A stretch of DNA of 64,000 nucleotides from Charina bottae (GCA_023362775.1 JALMGJ010000001.1:67583501-67647500), one strand, 5' to 3'. Positions 10,881 to 22,664 are shown, counted from the stretch's first letter. A program made the numbers and translations. The notes: generated from the letters alone by a model not told the origin.

Positions 10881-12170
10881 ATGAACTTTTCTTCTGGATT
10901 TTTGTATGCTCTCATTCAGTTTGATGGAAATAAGATTTCTTTTGTTTCTTTTTCCAAAGAGATGAAAATTTAGATCATCTCTCTGCAGCCTTGCTTTCTT
11001 CAGTTAAACCCCAAGAAAAAGAATCATGAGCTTGACTTATGTTTGGAAACAGAGGCTGGCAGGAAAGCTACAGAATAATGGAAAGATGTATGAGGGGGAC
11101 CCAGCACTTACCACCCACTAAATCAATAGTCAGACCACCAACCCCACTGAAAGGCATTCAAAGTAAACACCCTGAAAATGAGGAAGAAAACAAATGCCTC
11201 CTTTGTAAGGGAAGAAAGCCATCATATAACTGAAGGATTCCTGCCAAATCTATTGGGTTTGTTTGTTTGTTTACTTGTTTTGAATAGCCTGGCCTCACAT
11301 TAACTTTGCTGTTAAGTGAAAGGAAAGGTAAGTCTGGGATGGAATAAAAGAAATTATTTGATTCCACTAGAAACAGAAGAAATGCACAACACAAAAAACA
11401 AGTATAGCCTGTTATTAAATGTTTATATGTAGTTAGCTCTCACTGGCTGGCCAATTATTTACACTGTAAATCATATTCAGCCAAAGGACCTCCCTTCCTT
11501 CCTTCTTTCCCTCCCTCTCTCATGTGCCTGTCTCCCATTGCCAATATCCTTTTTGGCTCTGTTTCTTGAATACTTGTCCCCTCCCTCATAGCTTCTGTCT
11601 TCTCTCTTAGTTACAACTTCAGTTTGTGAAAGCCAACATCCATCCACTATATATCTCCCCAGGCATTCACAATTAGGAGATGTGTGCAGTCCAGGGAATG
11701 GGATCCAACCCCTGGGATCTGAGATAGCGTTGTGGTCTCTTTCCTCCCCGAAAGCTTTTTGTGGGTTTGGAAGAAACTCCTTTGCAACAGCTCTACATTT
11801 GAGGAGTCTTTGTTAGTTGTTGTATGCTTTAGTTGTATAAATGGATCCTCATTAATCTGCTTCTGCATGCTGAATCCCTGATGGCTGCTTTGAAGACATG
11901 TTAATTATAGCAATAATTTCCAAGTCATTTACTAATCATTGCCAATTTTCATGCAAGAAGGAGTAAGAAGGAGTCAAGGACTTGTCCAAACCACTCCATC
12001 TTGAACAGATAAGTTCTGGAATTTTTTTTATTTCTTGCAATTTGTTTATCCCAGTAATTTGCAAGAAGTGATATTTCTCCCTTCATGGTCTTTATAAAGA
12101 AGCTAATCCAAAGATTTTTCCTCCTTTTCCTCTTTTCCTCTTATTCATCTTCACTTAACATTAGTAACAA
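10881..12170. other. No recognisable feature
   Basis: No convincing gene. There is a short (GTTT)n run near 11,258-11,275 and a CT-rich tract near 11,490-11,530. Confidence 0.5.
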
Positions 12171-12174
12171 GAGA

Positions 12175-12262
12175 ATGTATTGCAATGCATTGTTAGCTGC
12201 CCAGAGTCATGAGAATGAGATGGGAGGCCATGCACGTTCGTTATTTATTTATTTAAAAAGAG
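12175..12262 (+). repeat. L2-like LINE 3' tail
   Basis: 'tgttagctgcccagagtca', 'gagatgggaggcca' and a TTATTTATTTATTT tail form a minimal L2/CR1-like 3' end. Confidence 0.55.
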
Positions 12263-12489
12263 AAATTTGCCATCAGAATCCATGAGACAAATGAAGCATA
12301 TTCATTTCTTGAAAATAAATATGCTGTGATTATACAGAAGGTCGCAATTCCTGAAAGTAAGTTTGTGAGCGCGTATAACGTGCTTTATTGTGGCCGTTCC
12401 TACCATGGTAGTGAAACCAATTCTTTGTGAATCAAGGAGCTGGCCAAACAACATCAAGAGGAATTAGAAGCATTATTTCACAGTTTGTA

Positions 12490-12850
12490 GACGATATACC
12501 AAGTCACATGCTTTACTAAATATGACTCAGCCCATTGGGTCTGGTCATCAACAGAGCCCTTGCTTAAGGTTCTACCCCCATAGGAAGTAAGTGGGGTAAG
12601 GCCCAGAAGGTTGACCTTTTCTGTAGCAGCTCCCACATTGTGGAACATGCAGTCCCTGGAAGTACACTTGGCCCCTACCCTTCTGACAGGTTGGGAGGCA
12701 CTAAGCACCACTTCTTTTCAGTTGGCCTTTGACCCAGGATGAACATTTAGTTTAGTTCATTAATGCTTATGTTTCTGATTTTAAGTATTCCCCTTAGGTT
12801 GTACACTGCCCAGAGTCTTAACTTTTGAATCAGTTTATTAATGCAGTACT
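12490..12850 (+). repeat. L2-like LINE C-terminal fragment
   Basis: One plus-strand frame reads 'APTLWN', the decayed form of the 'APALWN' motif seen in the better copy at 61.6-62.1 kb. The 3' text 'ttgtacactgcccagagtc' near 12,805 matches the family tail. Heavily mutated. Confidence 0.6.
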
Positions 12851-13503
12851 GTAAAATAATACATAATAAAATAACTCAATGGCTCGGCAAATGATCTTGA
12901 AATATTATTACTTTCAAAATTTGCCAATGGTTAAGTTCAAGAGTTTCAAAATACTGACATACTTGTTGAGCAGGTCATGCTGCAATGACAGCTTAACTAT
13001 CCATTAAGAAACACTGCAGTTTGATACACATTTGGTGAGTATTCCATATTGTCAGTTATTTGAATATGGAAAATATTATAACCATTTTGTACCTTGCTAA
13101 TTTCTATGATATGCACCTCATGAATGCTGCTATGCCCACTTGATAGATTAGACATTCAGATGCAACAATCAAGCCAATTAATGTTACACAATTCTTCTAT
13201 AGATCCAGACATTACAAAGGAAGTGTATTCTTCAGTCCTGGATAAAAGAAACTCAAAAAACTATTTTGCTTCCAAGCCCACCCTCCCACCAAAGTACATA
13301 TATATAAAGATTCACAATGTTGTGCTTAAAACTCAATTTTGTCCCATATTATCTTGTCAATATATTGTTACACAATTACAAAAACAGTTTTGGGATCTAA
13401 GCAAACAAACAAACTAGCAGTATAGGACTGCTAAGGGAAAATATATCTGTTTTTCTAAGGTACAGTACTTCAGAAATAACTGATCAGCTTCACTTTGGTA
13501 TAG

Positions 13504-13862
13504 TCCTCTCCCTGATAAAAAAGGTAAAGGTACCCCCCCGCACATTTGTGCAGTCGTGTCCGACTCTAGGGGCCGGTGCTCATCTCCGTTTGTTAGCCAA
13601 AGAGCCAGCGTTGTCCGAAGACGCTTCCGCGGTCATGTGGCCGCATGACACGCGCGGAACGCTGTTACCTACCCACCGAAGTGGTACCTATTCATCTACT
13701 TGCATTTGCATGCTTTCGAATTGCTAGGTTGGCAAGAGCTGGAGCTAGTGCGGGAGCTCACTCCGCATGCAGGGCTAGGGATTCGAACCTCCAAACTTGC
13801 AATCTTCCGATCGACAAGCCTGGCGTCTTACCCGCTGAGCCACCACGCCCCTCCTCTCCCTG
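13504..13862 (-). mobile_element. Sauria-type SINE (tRNA head, BovB-like tail) with 11-bp TSD
   Basis: The SINE proper is 13,515-13,851 on the minus strand, flanked by TCCTCTCCCTG at 13,504-13,514 and 13,852-13,862. Its head carries Pol III box A ('gtggctcagcggg') and box B ('ggttcgaatcc'). Its tail holds 'agagtcggacacgactg', the text found at the end of the BovB LINE at 37,508-37,530, followed by 'cctttacc'. This head-to-tail design is that of Sauria SINEs, mobilised by BovB-like enzymes (family knowledge). Confidence 0.92.
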
Positions 13863-14540
13863 CTATGGAACATCAATTTCCATATTAAAAGATGAGCCAT
13901 TTTTTGATAACAAACATGAACTGCTTTAATTAATTTCTGAAGTAAATTAACTGCAAAGTACTGCCATGGATTTATCACCCTGATAAAGCTTTTTCTTTTC
14001 TTTTATCTGGTGTATCTGAGGCAAGAATAATTATATCAAGTATGTGATGACTTTACTGAAAAACTTTCAATAGTTTTCTATTCACTGGAGTTTCTCAGGA
14101 TTTCAAGTAAGATGATCCAGGGCTGCTTTATGTTAAGCAGGAACTGGCTTCCACCGGCTGAGATATCTCACTGGATCTAATAAACAATAGCAGTCAGAAC
14201 ATTAATTCAATAGATTAAGACTGATCTTGAAAACCTCTTATGGAGGGGTAAAAACATATTAAGGAGGCATAACTTTGATACTACCCAGAGCCAGAACTTA
14301 TTATAATGTTTCTGGATGATTTACTATCCAAGTTGAAGATGTAAAGACCACCAGCAATATAACACATGTGATGGAATGCACAAAGAATTGTACTCTCCAA
14401 ACAATTACATTAGGCTGATACTACTAGGCTATTCCATTGGTGGAATGTGAAGCAATCTCAAATTTATATATTTGATTTAAACAAATATTTTGATTTAAGT
14501 TCATGATGTTTTGGAGATGACTATAGAACTTCTGAATACC

Positions 14541-14800
14541 AGTTTGTTTGTTTGTTTGTTTGTTTGTTTGTTTGAATTTATTAGCAGCCCAACTCCAATG
14601 GACTCTGGGCAGTATACAAAACTAGAGAAAACATAAACAACAGATAAAAATATCAAATCAGATAGACAGCCCAGACTAAAATAATCTAGTTGCAGGGACT
14701 GTGAACCATTCCCATGTTGACTGCCCAGAAGGATCAAGTTGGCCATTATAGGACTATAATGTTGGACTAACCGGGTCTTTGATCTGACCAAGCATAGTTC
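14541..14800 (-). repeat. L2-like LINE 3' end with (GTTT)n tail
   Basis: A (GTTT)n tract at 14,541-14,574 is followed by 'agcccaactcc' and 'actctgggcagtatacaa', the 3' text of this L2-like family on the minus strand. Another example of a LINE tail ending in a microsatellite. Confidence 0.72.
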
Positions 14801-15502
14801 TTGTTATGCTTTTAATCTCAGTCATAGTATCTGACTTTTGCAGCAATGCCAGTCTGGCTGGTAGGTAAATGAAATTATATTTGGCTCACATATGATATTC
14901 CAAAAGTGCATGAAGTTTCATGAATCATATAAGAGAACTCTGCTTGATAAAAACTCAAGACAGATAAATAGGGTTACTAAAAGAGAACTGACTCTGAAAC
15001 TATGATATTTTTCATCATGTAACAAACAGGATAGCTATTTCAGTATTAAGCCAAGTCACGTACTATTCATGGCTCACACTATTGTCGAAAAAGGAAGGCT
15101 TCAAAATTTTTCATCTTAGTTTCTCCCTAGTTTTGGAGTCCCAGTGTACCTAGTTCTGTTGCTGAGAATATCAGGATTTATTTATTTTTTTGCTGTATAT
15201 GAGAAACTGTTTAATTCCATCAGGATTTTGTTATGTGTGGCTGGTAATATTTTCATAAATACTGTATTTTGCAAAAGATTATCATTACATTTGGGTACAT
15301 TGATAGTATAAATGGGAAAATTGTGCAAATGAAGTTACACTACAATCCTATGGTTTTCTTGTCCATTACAAACATTACAAGAATAATTACAATAATTTGG
15401 ATGGTAGTGCTGTGCAAACCTTTGAGGGGTGCGCTTCACTTAAAGAAAGATTTGAGTTTTTGAGGTTCATTTATCCATGTGGTTACTAGAAAATCATATA
15501 AC

Positions 15503-15572
15503 ATGGTATGGTATGGTATGGTATGGTATGGTATGGTATGGTATGGTATGGTATGGTATGGTATGGTATGGT
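15503..15572. repeat. (ATGGT)n microsatellite
   Basis: About 14 tandem copies of the pentamer, almost perfect. Reading frames through it (Met-Val-Trp-Tyr-Gly) are artefacts. Confidence 0.97.
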
Positions 15573-16469
15573 AAACTTGGAAAACAGATTTTATATTTTT
15601 AGTCATAAATGTGGAATGAAATTTGCATCTATACTATACTTTGAATGTGATATAATTGCCTCATTCTTGTTTCTCTTCACACCCAATTAATAAAATACAA
15701 TTTGTCTCCATTTAATTTGATAAAATCATATGTGAAAATACAGGATAGGATTTAATAGCAAGTCAAATGAAGAGGGTTGAGAGGGTGTAATAGTCCAGAG
15801 GTTGAACACTGAGATAGAAATAGAAAGGTAAATGAAATTCAAAATAATAATCAAGAGAAGAACAGTGTCCAGATAGGAAAAAGTAATGAAATCACACTGA
15901 ATACACCTCACCTGCGGTATGCAGACTTCTGCATACCACAGTTTCAAAAGGACATTCAGACAAGGAAACACGTCCAAAGATGGGCAACTTGAAGAAAAGA
16001 TTATTAAGAGGTAATAGGGAACCCAGACATCTTCCAATATCTTAAGACCTTGGAATGAATTTGTTTTCTATTGCTGTAGAGTATAGGACTTGACCCAAGA
16101 GGTTCAAATGACAAGAAAGATGATGCCAGTCCCCCAGCATTAGGAAGAATCCCTAATGGTATGAGCTATTCAACAATTAACAGAATGCCTTGAAAGATGG
16201 TGAATTATCCTTTACTGTACCATCAATTTATAAACACAAGCTGCTTTGGACATTTAGTGAGGAAGGTTATTTACATTAGACAAGGATTGGATTAAGTAAT
16301 GTTCAAACTCTTTTCAATTCAATTATTGATTCTATACTAAAAACATGTTGTTAATACTTCCACTTTTTAAAAGTTAGTTATTTAAAGAGATATGTTATAA
16401 GCTTTTGTAATTCCTTTAATGCAATATGGAAAATGTATAAGAATATACATGTATTAAAGAATGCTCTGC

Positions 16470-17115
16470 AGTCATCTTCCAAGCAGGTGGCAGCATCTAG
16501 CCAATTTTGGAGGATTGTGAAAAAGCTAACAGGATTGGACCAGGTTAATACTTAGATGGGAGACCAGTAGAGAATCTCAAAATATAAGCTAGACTGGGAA
16601 GTTTTAAAAAATATTTCGGAGGTAAAAAAGGTAAAGGTTCCCCCCGCACATTTGTGCAGTCGTGTCCGACTCTAGGGGCCGGTGCTCATCTCTGTTTGTT
16701 AGCCGAAGAGCCAGCGTTGTCCGAAGACACTTCCGCAGTCATGTGGCCGGCATGACGCACGCAGAACGCTGTTACCTTCCCACCAAAGTGGTACCTATTC
16801 ATCTACTTGCATTTGCATACTTTCGAATTGCTAGGTTGGCAAGAGCTGGGGCTAGTGCGGGAGCTCACTCCGTCACGCGGGACTAGGGATTTGAACCTCC
16901 GAACTTGCGATCTTCCGATCGACAAGCCTGGCATCTTACCCGCTGAGCCACCACGCCCCTTATTTCGTAGGTAGACAGTAGCAAACTTCTTCCATATTGT
17001 TTCTAAGAAAACTACGTGGATGAGTTCATGTACTGTAATCATGAAATGTTGTGCCCAACTTGAGTGGGATCAGTGAGCCATTGTTTCTGTATTGGCAGGA
17101 ATACCACCTCTATAC
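16470..17115 (+). mobile_element. 5S-rRNA-derived SINE, split by a Sauria SINE
   Basis: 'ccaggttaatacttagatgg' followed by 'gagacc' (about 16,538-16,565) is the 5S rRNA internal-promoter and C-box region with mutations. The body resumes at 16,974 with 'cagtagcaaacttcttcc' and 'aagaaaactacgtggatgag', text typical of 5S-derived reptile SINEs. The middle is the younger Sauria SINE. It is not a functional 5S gene, because the 5' half is degraded and the RNA continues into SINE body. Confidence 0.75.
16612..16973 (-). mobile_element. Sauria-type SINE nested in a 5S SINE, 13-bp TSD
   Basis: SINE proper 16,625-16,960. TSDs are tatttcggaggta (16,612-16,624) and tatttcgtaggta (16,961-16,973), one mismatch in 13. 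The same tRNA head and BovB-like tail as the other two copies; box B here is mutated ('gatttgaacc'). Confidence 0.92.
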
Positions 17116-17304
17116 CTTGACTTACTGAGCCATCACAACCAATGCCGATTGGCTGTACTCCAGAAGTTAGTCTAAGTTCATAAAATCTACTTCTTAAATA
17201 TGATTCTGAAAAAGGTGTAAAATTAAATTGGATGTTTGATATGTATAATGTTTCTACCCACTCTTAGATATTTTTAAACTTAAATTGTATTCACCTATGG
17301 AACC

Positions 17305-17575
17305 AATTTTATTATTTTATTTTATTTTAATTTTTTAAAATTTATTTTCTATCCTGCCTTTATTATTTTTATAAATAACTCATGGTGGCAAACTTACCTA
17401 ATACCCCTTCCTCCTCCTATTTTCCCCACAACAGCAACCCTGTGAGGTGAGTTGGGCTGAGAGAGAGTGACTGGCCCAAGTCACCCAGCCGGCTTTCATG
17501 CCTAAAACAGGACTAGAACTCTCAGTCTCCTGGTTTCTAGCCCGTTGCCTTAACCTTAGGAATGCTGTGCCAAAA
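17305..17575 (-). mobile_element. CORE/MIR-like tRNA SINE
   Basis: Read on the minus strand: a tRNA-like head with 'ggttaaggcaacgggctag', 'gagttctagtcctg', then 'gggccagtcactctc' (near 17,470 in mirrored form), 'ctcacagggttg'-like text and a 'ggcaggatagaaaataaat' tail. The same family occurs on the plus strand at 37,886-38,135, which is better preserved. Confidence 0.78.
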
Positions 17576-18094
17576 GAATAACAACTGGTCTGAGGTCAGA
17601 TGCGGCATATTTAATCAAATGTTATCAGAACATCAGAAAGATACTAGGACCTAATGAATGGCTTTACAAGAGTTGAGCCACTGCCAAGATGATAAAGTTG
17701 ACATGCTGTAACAGTTTGTGGAGGCAGATAAGCCTTGGACAATTTCCATGCAAAATGGCAACCATTTGTTGTGGTTTGGAATACTCATTGTAATGCCAAT
17801 GTCAGTGACTATTGTATTCCAGTGCGATTCATATTGATTTTCATGTCCTATTAAAATTATCCACAATGTTTTTTTTTGTTAGGTTTTTGTTATTAATGGC
17901 TTTTCAGAAATAACCTTTTAGAAAATACAAGACACAGAGTGCTGTTGGTTTAATATATGGCAAATATACTTCTCTCGTTCTGTCTCTCCTTACTGAAAGT
18001 AGAAGAGACTACAAGATTGTAATAATTGTTTTCCTGGGCATGTTCTTCCATTTTTTTTTTAGTTGCAATATAAAGGTGGTTTCCCATGATCTTG

Positions 18095-18360
18095 TTCTGG
18101 GATGTTTTTAATTACCCATTTTTTCATACAGCCCTGGGAATTAATTCCTGGTGCTCTCTCATCTAAACACTAACCAGGTCCAACCCTGCATAGCATTTTT
18201 CCAGATCAGCTAGGTCAGTGTTTCTCAACGTTGGGAACTTCAAGCTGTGTGGTTGGTTGGCTGGGGAATTCTGGGAGTTGACCTCCACACAGCTTGAAGT
18301 TCCCAACGTTGAGAAACACTGAGCTAGGTACTGCTATCTGTTGACACAGTTTCATGATAA
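18095..18360 (-). mobile_element. 5S-rRNA-derived SINE fragment, interrupted by hAT
   Basis: The reverse complement of 18,150-18,210 reads 'gatctggaaaa', 'cagggttggacctggttag', 'tgtttagatgagag', a diverged 5S rRNA 3' half. The hAT element at 18,216-18,321 is inserted at its 5S-like end. Outer limits are uncertain. Confidence 0.6.
18208..18329. mobile_element. Hairpin hAT mini-element A, 8-bp TSD
   Basis: Element 18,216-18,321 begins CAGTGTTTCTCAACG and ends CGTTGAGAAACACTG. It is bordered by AGCTAGGT at 18,208-18,215 and 18,322-18,329. The arms are complementary nearly throughout ('gggaacttcaagctgtgtgg' against its complement), so it folds as one hairpin. Terminal motif and 8-bp TSD identify hAT. 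Confidence 0.93.
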
Positions 18361-19050
18361 AGAAGTTGAAGAAGGGAGAACCTAGTAAATAGAACCTGGA
18401 CAACAGACTGAGATCATTTTGTCATCTTCTTTTCCACTACTGAGAAATGTGTTTCTATTTAAATAATGTAATAATTTAAAAATTACATCTGTATCTTTAA
18501 ATCAACCTGTGTACATTTATACTTCCCTCCCCTTGCAAATTCTTCATAGATTGAAATATTCCAACTTTGGAGAATATATTTTAACAACAAATTAGCATCT
18601 TTGGTCTTCCAAGGAAAGGGTTAACCATAGTAATAATGTCTAACAAATAAGGAATTACAAGTGGAAACCTCCATAACATATTTACCAAAGTTCCTTCAAG
18701 TATATTATATTTCCAGCACAGAAACAATGAGTGCCAATCTTTTTAAAACATTCTTTGAGATATCCAAAAGACCTTAAAGAGATTTTTTTTCCTGAACTAA
18801 GTAAGTTTTTAGGTGATAAGAAACACATCTAAAGCCTGAAGCCATTGGTTGGGCAATATAGGATATTCCGATTATCTATTCCAAATTTCTTATATATTCT
18901 ACAAATGTATTTGTGATTTTTTTAAAAATTGTAATAATACATTGTCAGTCACTCTCAGTAAAGACTTTTTCCAGGACACTCAATGCCTCCAGGGTTTCAG
19001 AAGCATTGAAGCCATTGGGATTTAACAATGTACATAGCAAGGGTTTTAAC

Positions 19051-19563
19051 TGTTGGAATTCAGCAAATCAAGCATGCCTCATTAGCATATGGGTGATTGC
19101 TCTAGGAGGCAAAGTAGAGGAAGTTGCTTGTTGCCCCTCCCACTTCCTCTTCTCTCTCTGATTCTTCCTCCAGTGGGGTAGGATGCATGTGCCTTAGCTC
19201 CTCCATGGAGAGGCCATGTGCTAGGCCTCAACTCCAGAGGCTTTTTCCTCTTTCTCCACACAGCCTCTGGCAGCAAACAGGGCCAGAGTTATGCAGTTTA
19301 GGGAACAGAAAGAAGAACTGAAACCAATTTTCTACTGAAATGGCTGTACCTGGACAAAATAAATGTAAGAACTCTTTTGTACTTACTTTTTGTACCTGCA
19401 ATTTCTAAGCGTGTGTTTCTTTATGCTTGGGTGGGCTAAAAGTATAAGAATAAGAACCTGAATCTCTCTAATGTGCTCACAGGCTGTGTTTTAAAACAAT
19501 ATTCCTTTTTCTGCCCATGAGTTTACACAACGTTAAGCTCTGCTCCATTCACTGGTTCTAACA
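19051..19563 (+). repeat. Candidate LTR of an unclassified retroelement
   Basis: It begins TGTTGGAA and ends TTCTAACA, an imperfect inverted pair. It contains a poly(A) signal ('aaaataaatg' near 19,355-19,365) followed by a T-rich stretch, as in R-U5. No matching short direct repeat flanks it and no internal region is attached, so it may be a solo LTR with a rearranged flank, or a coincidence. Confidence 0.4.
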
Positions 19564-20461
19564 GGCCACTGAATGATCTTCGTTAACTGCATACGTTGCT
19601 GTTCAATCTTGTATTCCTTTGGCAAAAACTCAAAGATTTTAAAGATAATAATTACTTAACAGTTTGGGTGGTAGTGAACCTATTAGGAACCCATATTTTC
19701 CGAAACAAATGTGTTGCCATTATAAAGTTGCCATTTCTCAAGGGAGGAAAAACCAAATTTAAGTTTCCTGCCCAAATGGCTTCAGTGCTGGAAACATAAC
19801 CAAATCCCTGAAGCAACTGGAACCAAGAGCTTGCCAGGATTGCAAGGGAATTAAATAGTAACTCTCAAGTTGAGCCAACAATGGTAAAGACCAAGTGTTG
19901 TTTCCATTCCAATATATGATTGACGTTAGCAAATAAGTCCTCTGGTAGCATTTAAAATCAGAAAATTTATAATACTATCACCGTACCAGTGACATACCTT
20001 TAACAAGGAGATCCTGGGTATTTGATCCTTCTGTAAAAATTTAACCACTAACTTATCAATCTATTTAAAATATTTAAATGGAATCAACGTAGACATTGCT
20101 CTCAAAACATATATCAGTCTTGACACAAAATTTATTTTTCACAACATTAATTCTTCCCTGCAAACCTAAGGCTATTTTCATCCATCTCTTTATATCCTCT
20201 TTCATCTAAGTTATACATTTTGTTCTTATCCATTACACCAGATACTGATGTACTTCCTAAGTATGCTAATTCAACAGGTCAGCCATTTCATAGTCAGCTT
20301 CCTGTTTAGTGAAATGGTAATATCTTTATTCCTTATTTCTTTGCTATCACTATTTTACTATTAGAATTCAGGCATCCTTGCAGTTCTGTTGGTTCATTTG
20401 TATCTCTTTGCAATGCACACAAGTGTACTGGAAAAAAGCAATTGTGTGATATAAGGGGAAT

Positions 20462-20532
20462 TCCGCCTGGGGAATTCTGGGAGTTGAAGTCTACACATCT
20501 TAAAGTTGCCATGGTTGAGAAACATTTCCCTA
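20462..20532. repeat. Half of a hairpin hAT mini-element
   Basis: 'ggggaattctgggagttgaa' followed by 'cacatcttaaagttgcc' and 'ggttgagaaacat' equals the right half of the hAT element at 52,404-52,529. The left half is missing. Confidence 0.75.
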
Positions 20533-20989
20533 AATATTTACATCAGCAAACCACATCTGCATGCAAATGAGTAAGAATGTCTTGCAAGGTTTTTATGCTT
20601 TTTCAAAATGTCATCTGGATTGACATCGTAGCCACATTCAGTACTGACTATGGTAAGGATAATGCCCTGCCTATCTCCTGATGCTTGGCTGGTTCTCTTC
20701 CCTTTGTGACAGAGAAAATAGATCTTATTTGCATTACAGTGTGAAAGACACATCAGAGAATTCAATGCCCCTTTCCATAGTGAGGGCCCCTGAACCGTCA
20801 ATATGGAAATAGTTTGATCTGGAATCTTATAATGCTTGCTTCCACATCCACATACTCTCACACACACATTTATCAGGCCAAGCTGAGCCACCACAAGGCA
20901 CCTAAAATGACATGTGCACTGTCTAAATGTTCAAAAGTTGAGAATTCCTAGTGTGTTTGTTCCACTTCAAAGATGCCACGAGGAAACTG

Positions 20990-21725
20990 GAGTGTTAAAA
21001 TCTGAGAAAAATTAAGGTGAGATAACTTCATTCTTCTGAGGAAAGGTTGAAATATGTTTATCTTTTGATATATAAAAGAGAAAACTAAGGTCAGACACTT
21101 AGTTAGATCCATTCTTCGTACATCTAGAGCAGCCTTTCTCAACCTTTTGACCCTGGAGGAACCCTGGAAATATTTTTCAGGCCTCGGGGAACCCCTGCAC
21201 ATTCAGTCTCAAATATAGGCCAGAAGTTACAAAATTATTATATTCATTTCATGGGTAGGCCTGTATATATGCAGTGTTCTTAAACTAAAAATAAAGAATG
21301 AAACTTACCTCTTTAATGTGAAGTTGCCCGAATTTGAAATATTTTTTTAAATAAATCGTGATCTCCCAGGGAACGCCTAGTGACCTCTCGCGGAACCCTA
21401 GGGTTCCACAGAACCTTGGTTGAGAAACCCTGATCTAGAGGGTTGCCACATGGAAGAGGTCAGAGGCTTTTTTTTTCTTTTGCCCTTCAAGGAAAAATTA
21501 GATCTAACAGACTTTGACTACAGGTTTAACTTGAACATTAGGAGAAATTAGAAATTCTTGATTATATGTTTAGTTCAACAATGGAACTACTTACCTAGAA
21601 TTGTGGTGGATTCTTCAGCATCAGAAATGTTTTAAAAAGAGTCTAGACATCTAACTGGAATGTCTGTATCTAAGCAGAGCTTAGACTAGGCTATAAGATT
21701 CATTCAAACTATGATCCAATGTTTC
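20990..21725 (+). repeat. CR1-type LINE 3' fragment, interrupted by hAT
   Basis: After the hAT insertion the text 'gttgccacatggaagaggtc' and 'ttcaacaatggaactactt', then 'tggtggattcttcagca', follows the CR1 3' consensus seen at 8,280-8,560. The part left of the hAT (20,990-21,121) is assigned by position only. Strongly decayed. Confidence 0.6.
21122..21440. mobile_element. hAT mini-element B, 303 bp, 8-bp TSD
   Basis: Element 21,130-21,432 begins CAGCCTTTCTCAACC and ends GGTTGAGAAACCCTG. TSD ATCTAGAG at 21,122-21,129 and 21,433-21,440. No transposase ORF; it depends on enzymes from elsewhere. Confidence 0.92.
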
Positions 21726-21894
21726 AAGGGCACCCATTACAATAACATATCAGCTGATTGATGCTCTGAAAGATAGCAGACAGATCTTGCTCATGACCAG
21801 CAGCTGACCAAATTTCTAGCTAACTCTCTTACTGGTTTTCATAAATCAGTTAATGACTGCACATGTAACATACTGTATGTAGTGAAGATATATA

Positions 21895-22015
21895 CACACA
21901 CTCACACACTCACACACTCACACACTTCATATTACTATCTTTTCTGGCCATCCATTCACCTTTCTTTGTCCCCAAGGGATTACTTTCAGATATTAACACA
22001 ACGTACAAGAAATCA
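21895..22015. repeat. Left copy of long direct repeat flanking the R4-like LINE
   Basis: An AC-rich microsatellite (ACTCAC units) is followed by a 97-bp unique stretch (21,919-22,015) that recurs at 25,538-25,634 with 7 differences by my count. The copies lie immediately outside the LINE on both sides. Confidence 0.88.
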
Positions 22016-22039
22016 GGGATTTCAGTAATCAAGGGATTA

Positions 22040-22115
22040 CTGAGAGTGGCTGGATAGTGTAGCGGTTAGAGTGCTATCTTTGGAGCGGGAGACTGGGGTT
22101 CAAATCCCGGCTGTA
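22040..22115 (+). promoter_or_regulatory. tRNA-like head with Pol III A and B boxes at the LINE 5' end
   Basis: 'tagtgtagcggttagagtgc' resembles a tRNA D-arm/A-box, and 'ggggttcaaatcccgg' contains a perfect GGTTCAAATCC B-box inside a T-arm-like hairpin. It sits just inside the left flank and about 70-140 bp before the first LINE codons. It is not a complete tRNA, since no acceptor stem pairs. It may be an intrinsic promoter of the LINE or a tRNA/SINE head acquired at the 5' end. Confidence 0.6.
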
Positions 22116-22181
22116 CCTACCTTACCAGTAGGGGTCCTTGGGCAAAGACCCCCTAACGCTTCACCTGCCTACCTCAAAAAT

Positions 22182-22664
22182 ATGAGAGTGACACGAACTA
22201 AGAGAGTCATGCCGGCTCGGACTTCACCTGGATTAACAAGGTCCGCGTCAGATGTTGGGGAACCAGGGCAATCTGATGATAAGTGGGCTACTGGAACAAA
22301 CCATACATGGACGAGACAAGAGAACCTGGAATTGATGGAATGCTACTACAACAGTAGACCTAATGAGAGGGGATATATGAAACGTATGAGGGAACTATGG
22401 ATGATCAGAAGACCTGCATCCACACTAACTGAGAAACAGCTAATTACCCAATGCTTCAACATAGTGAAGAGGAAGCTGCTCTCACAACTTGAGATAGACC
22501 AACTACACATTATATCCCAGATTCAGGACCCAGAACAACAACTGAAGGTGCAGCCAACACCTGAAGCTGGAACGTCACTGCCACCCCCTCCGTTACAGAG
22601 CACAGGAGTTGATATGAGGCAAAAGATCATAGATAAACTAGCTACAGTCAACTCTCGAGACTGA
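22182..22664 (+). pseudogene. REL-LINE ORF, N-terminal Myb-like region
   Basis: The reading frame from the ATG at 22,182 contains 'HTWTRQENLELMECYYNSRP' and then 'YMKRMRELW', a tryptophan-containing Myb-like module; such modules help REL-LINE proteins bind DNA. Upstream codons in this frame run through the tRNA-like head, so I favour the start at 22,182 (first Met of a basic segment). A TGA at 22,662 ends it, and about 430 bp of further decayed coding text with stops precede the RT. Confidence 0.75.

Noticed and set aside
15508..15690. Frame of repeated Met-Val-Trp-Tyr-Gly
   Set aside because: Translation of the (ATGGT)n microsatellite, no coding evidence.
16535..16570. 5S rRNA gene
   Set aside because: Only the 3' part resembles 5S rRNA, it is mutated and runs on into SINE body; a second such copy occurs at 18.15 kb.
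22040..22115. Functional tRNA gene
   Set aside because: A/B boxes are present but there is no acceptor stem pairing and no terminator; it is tRNA-like only.
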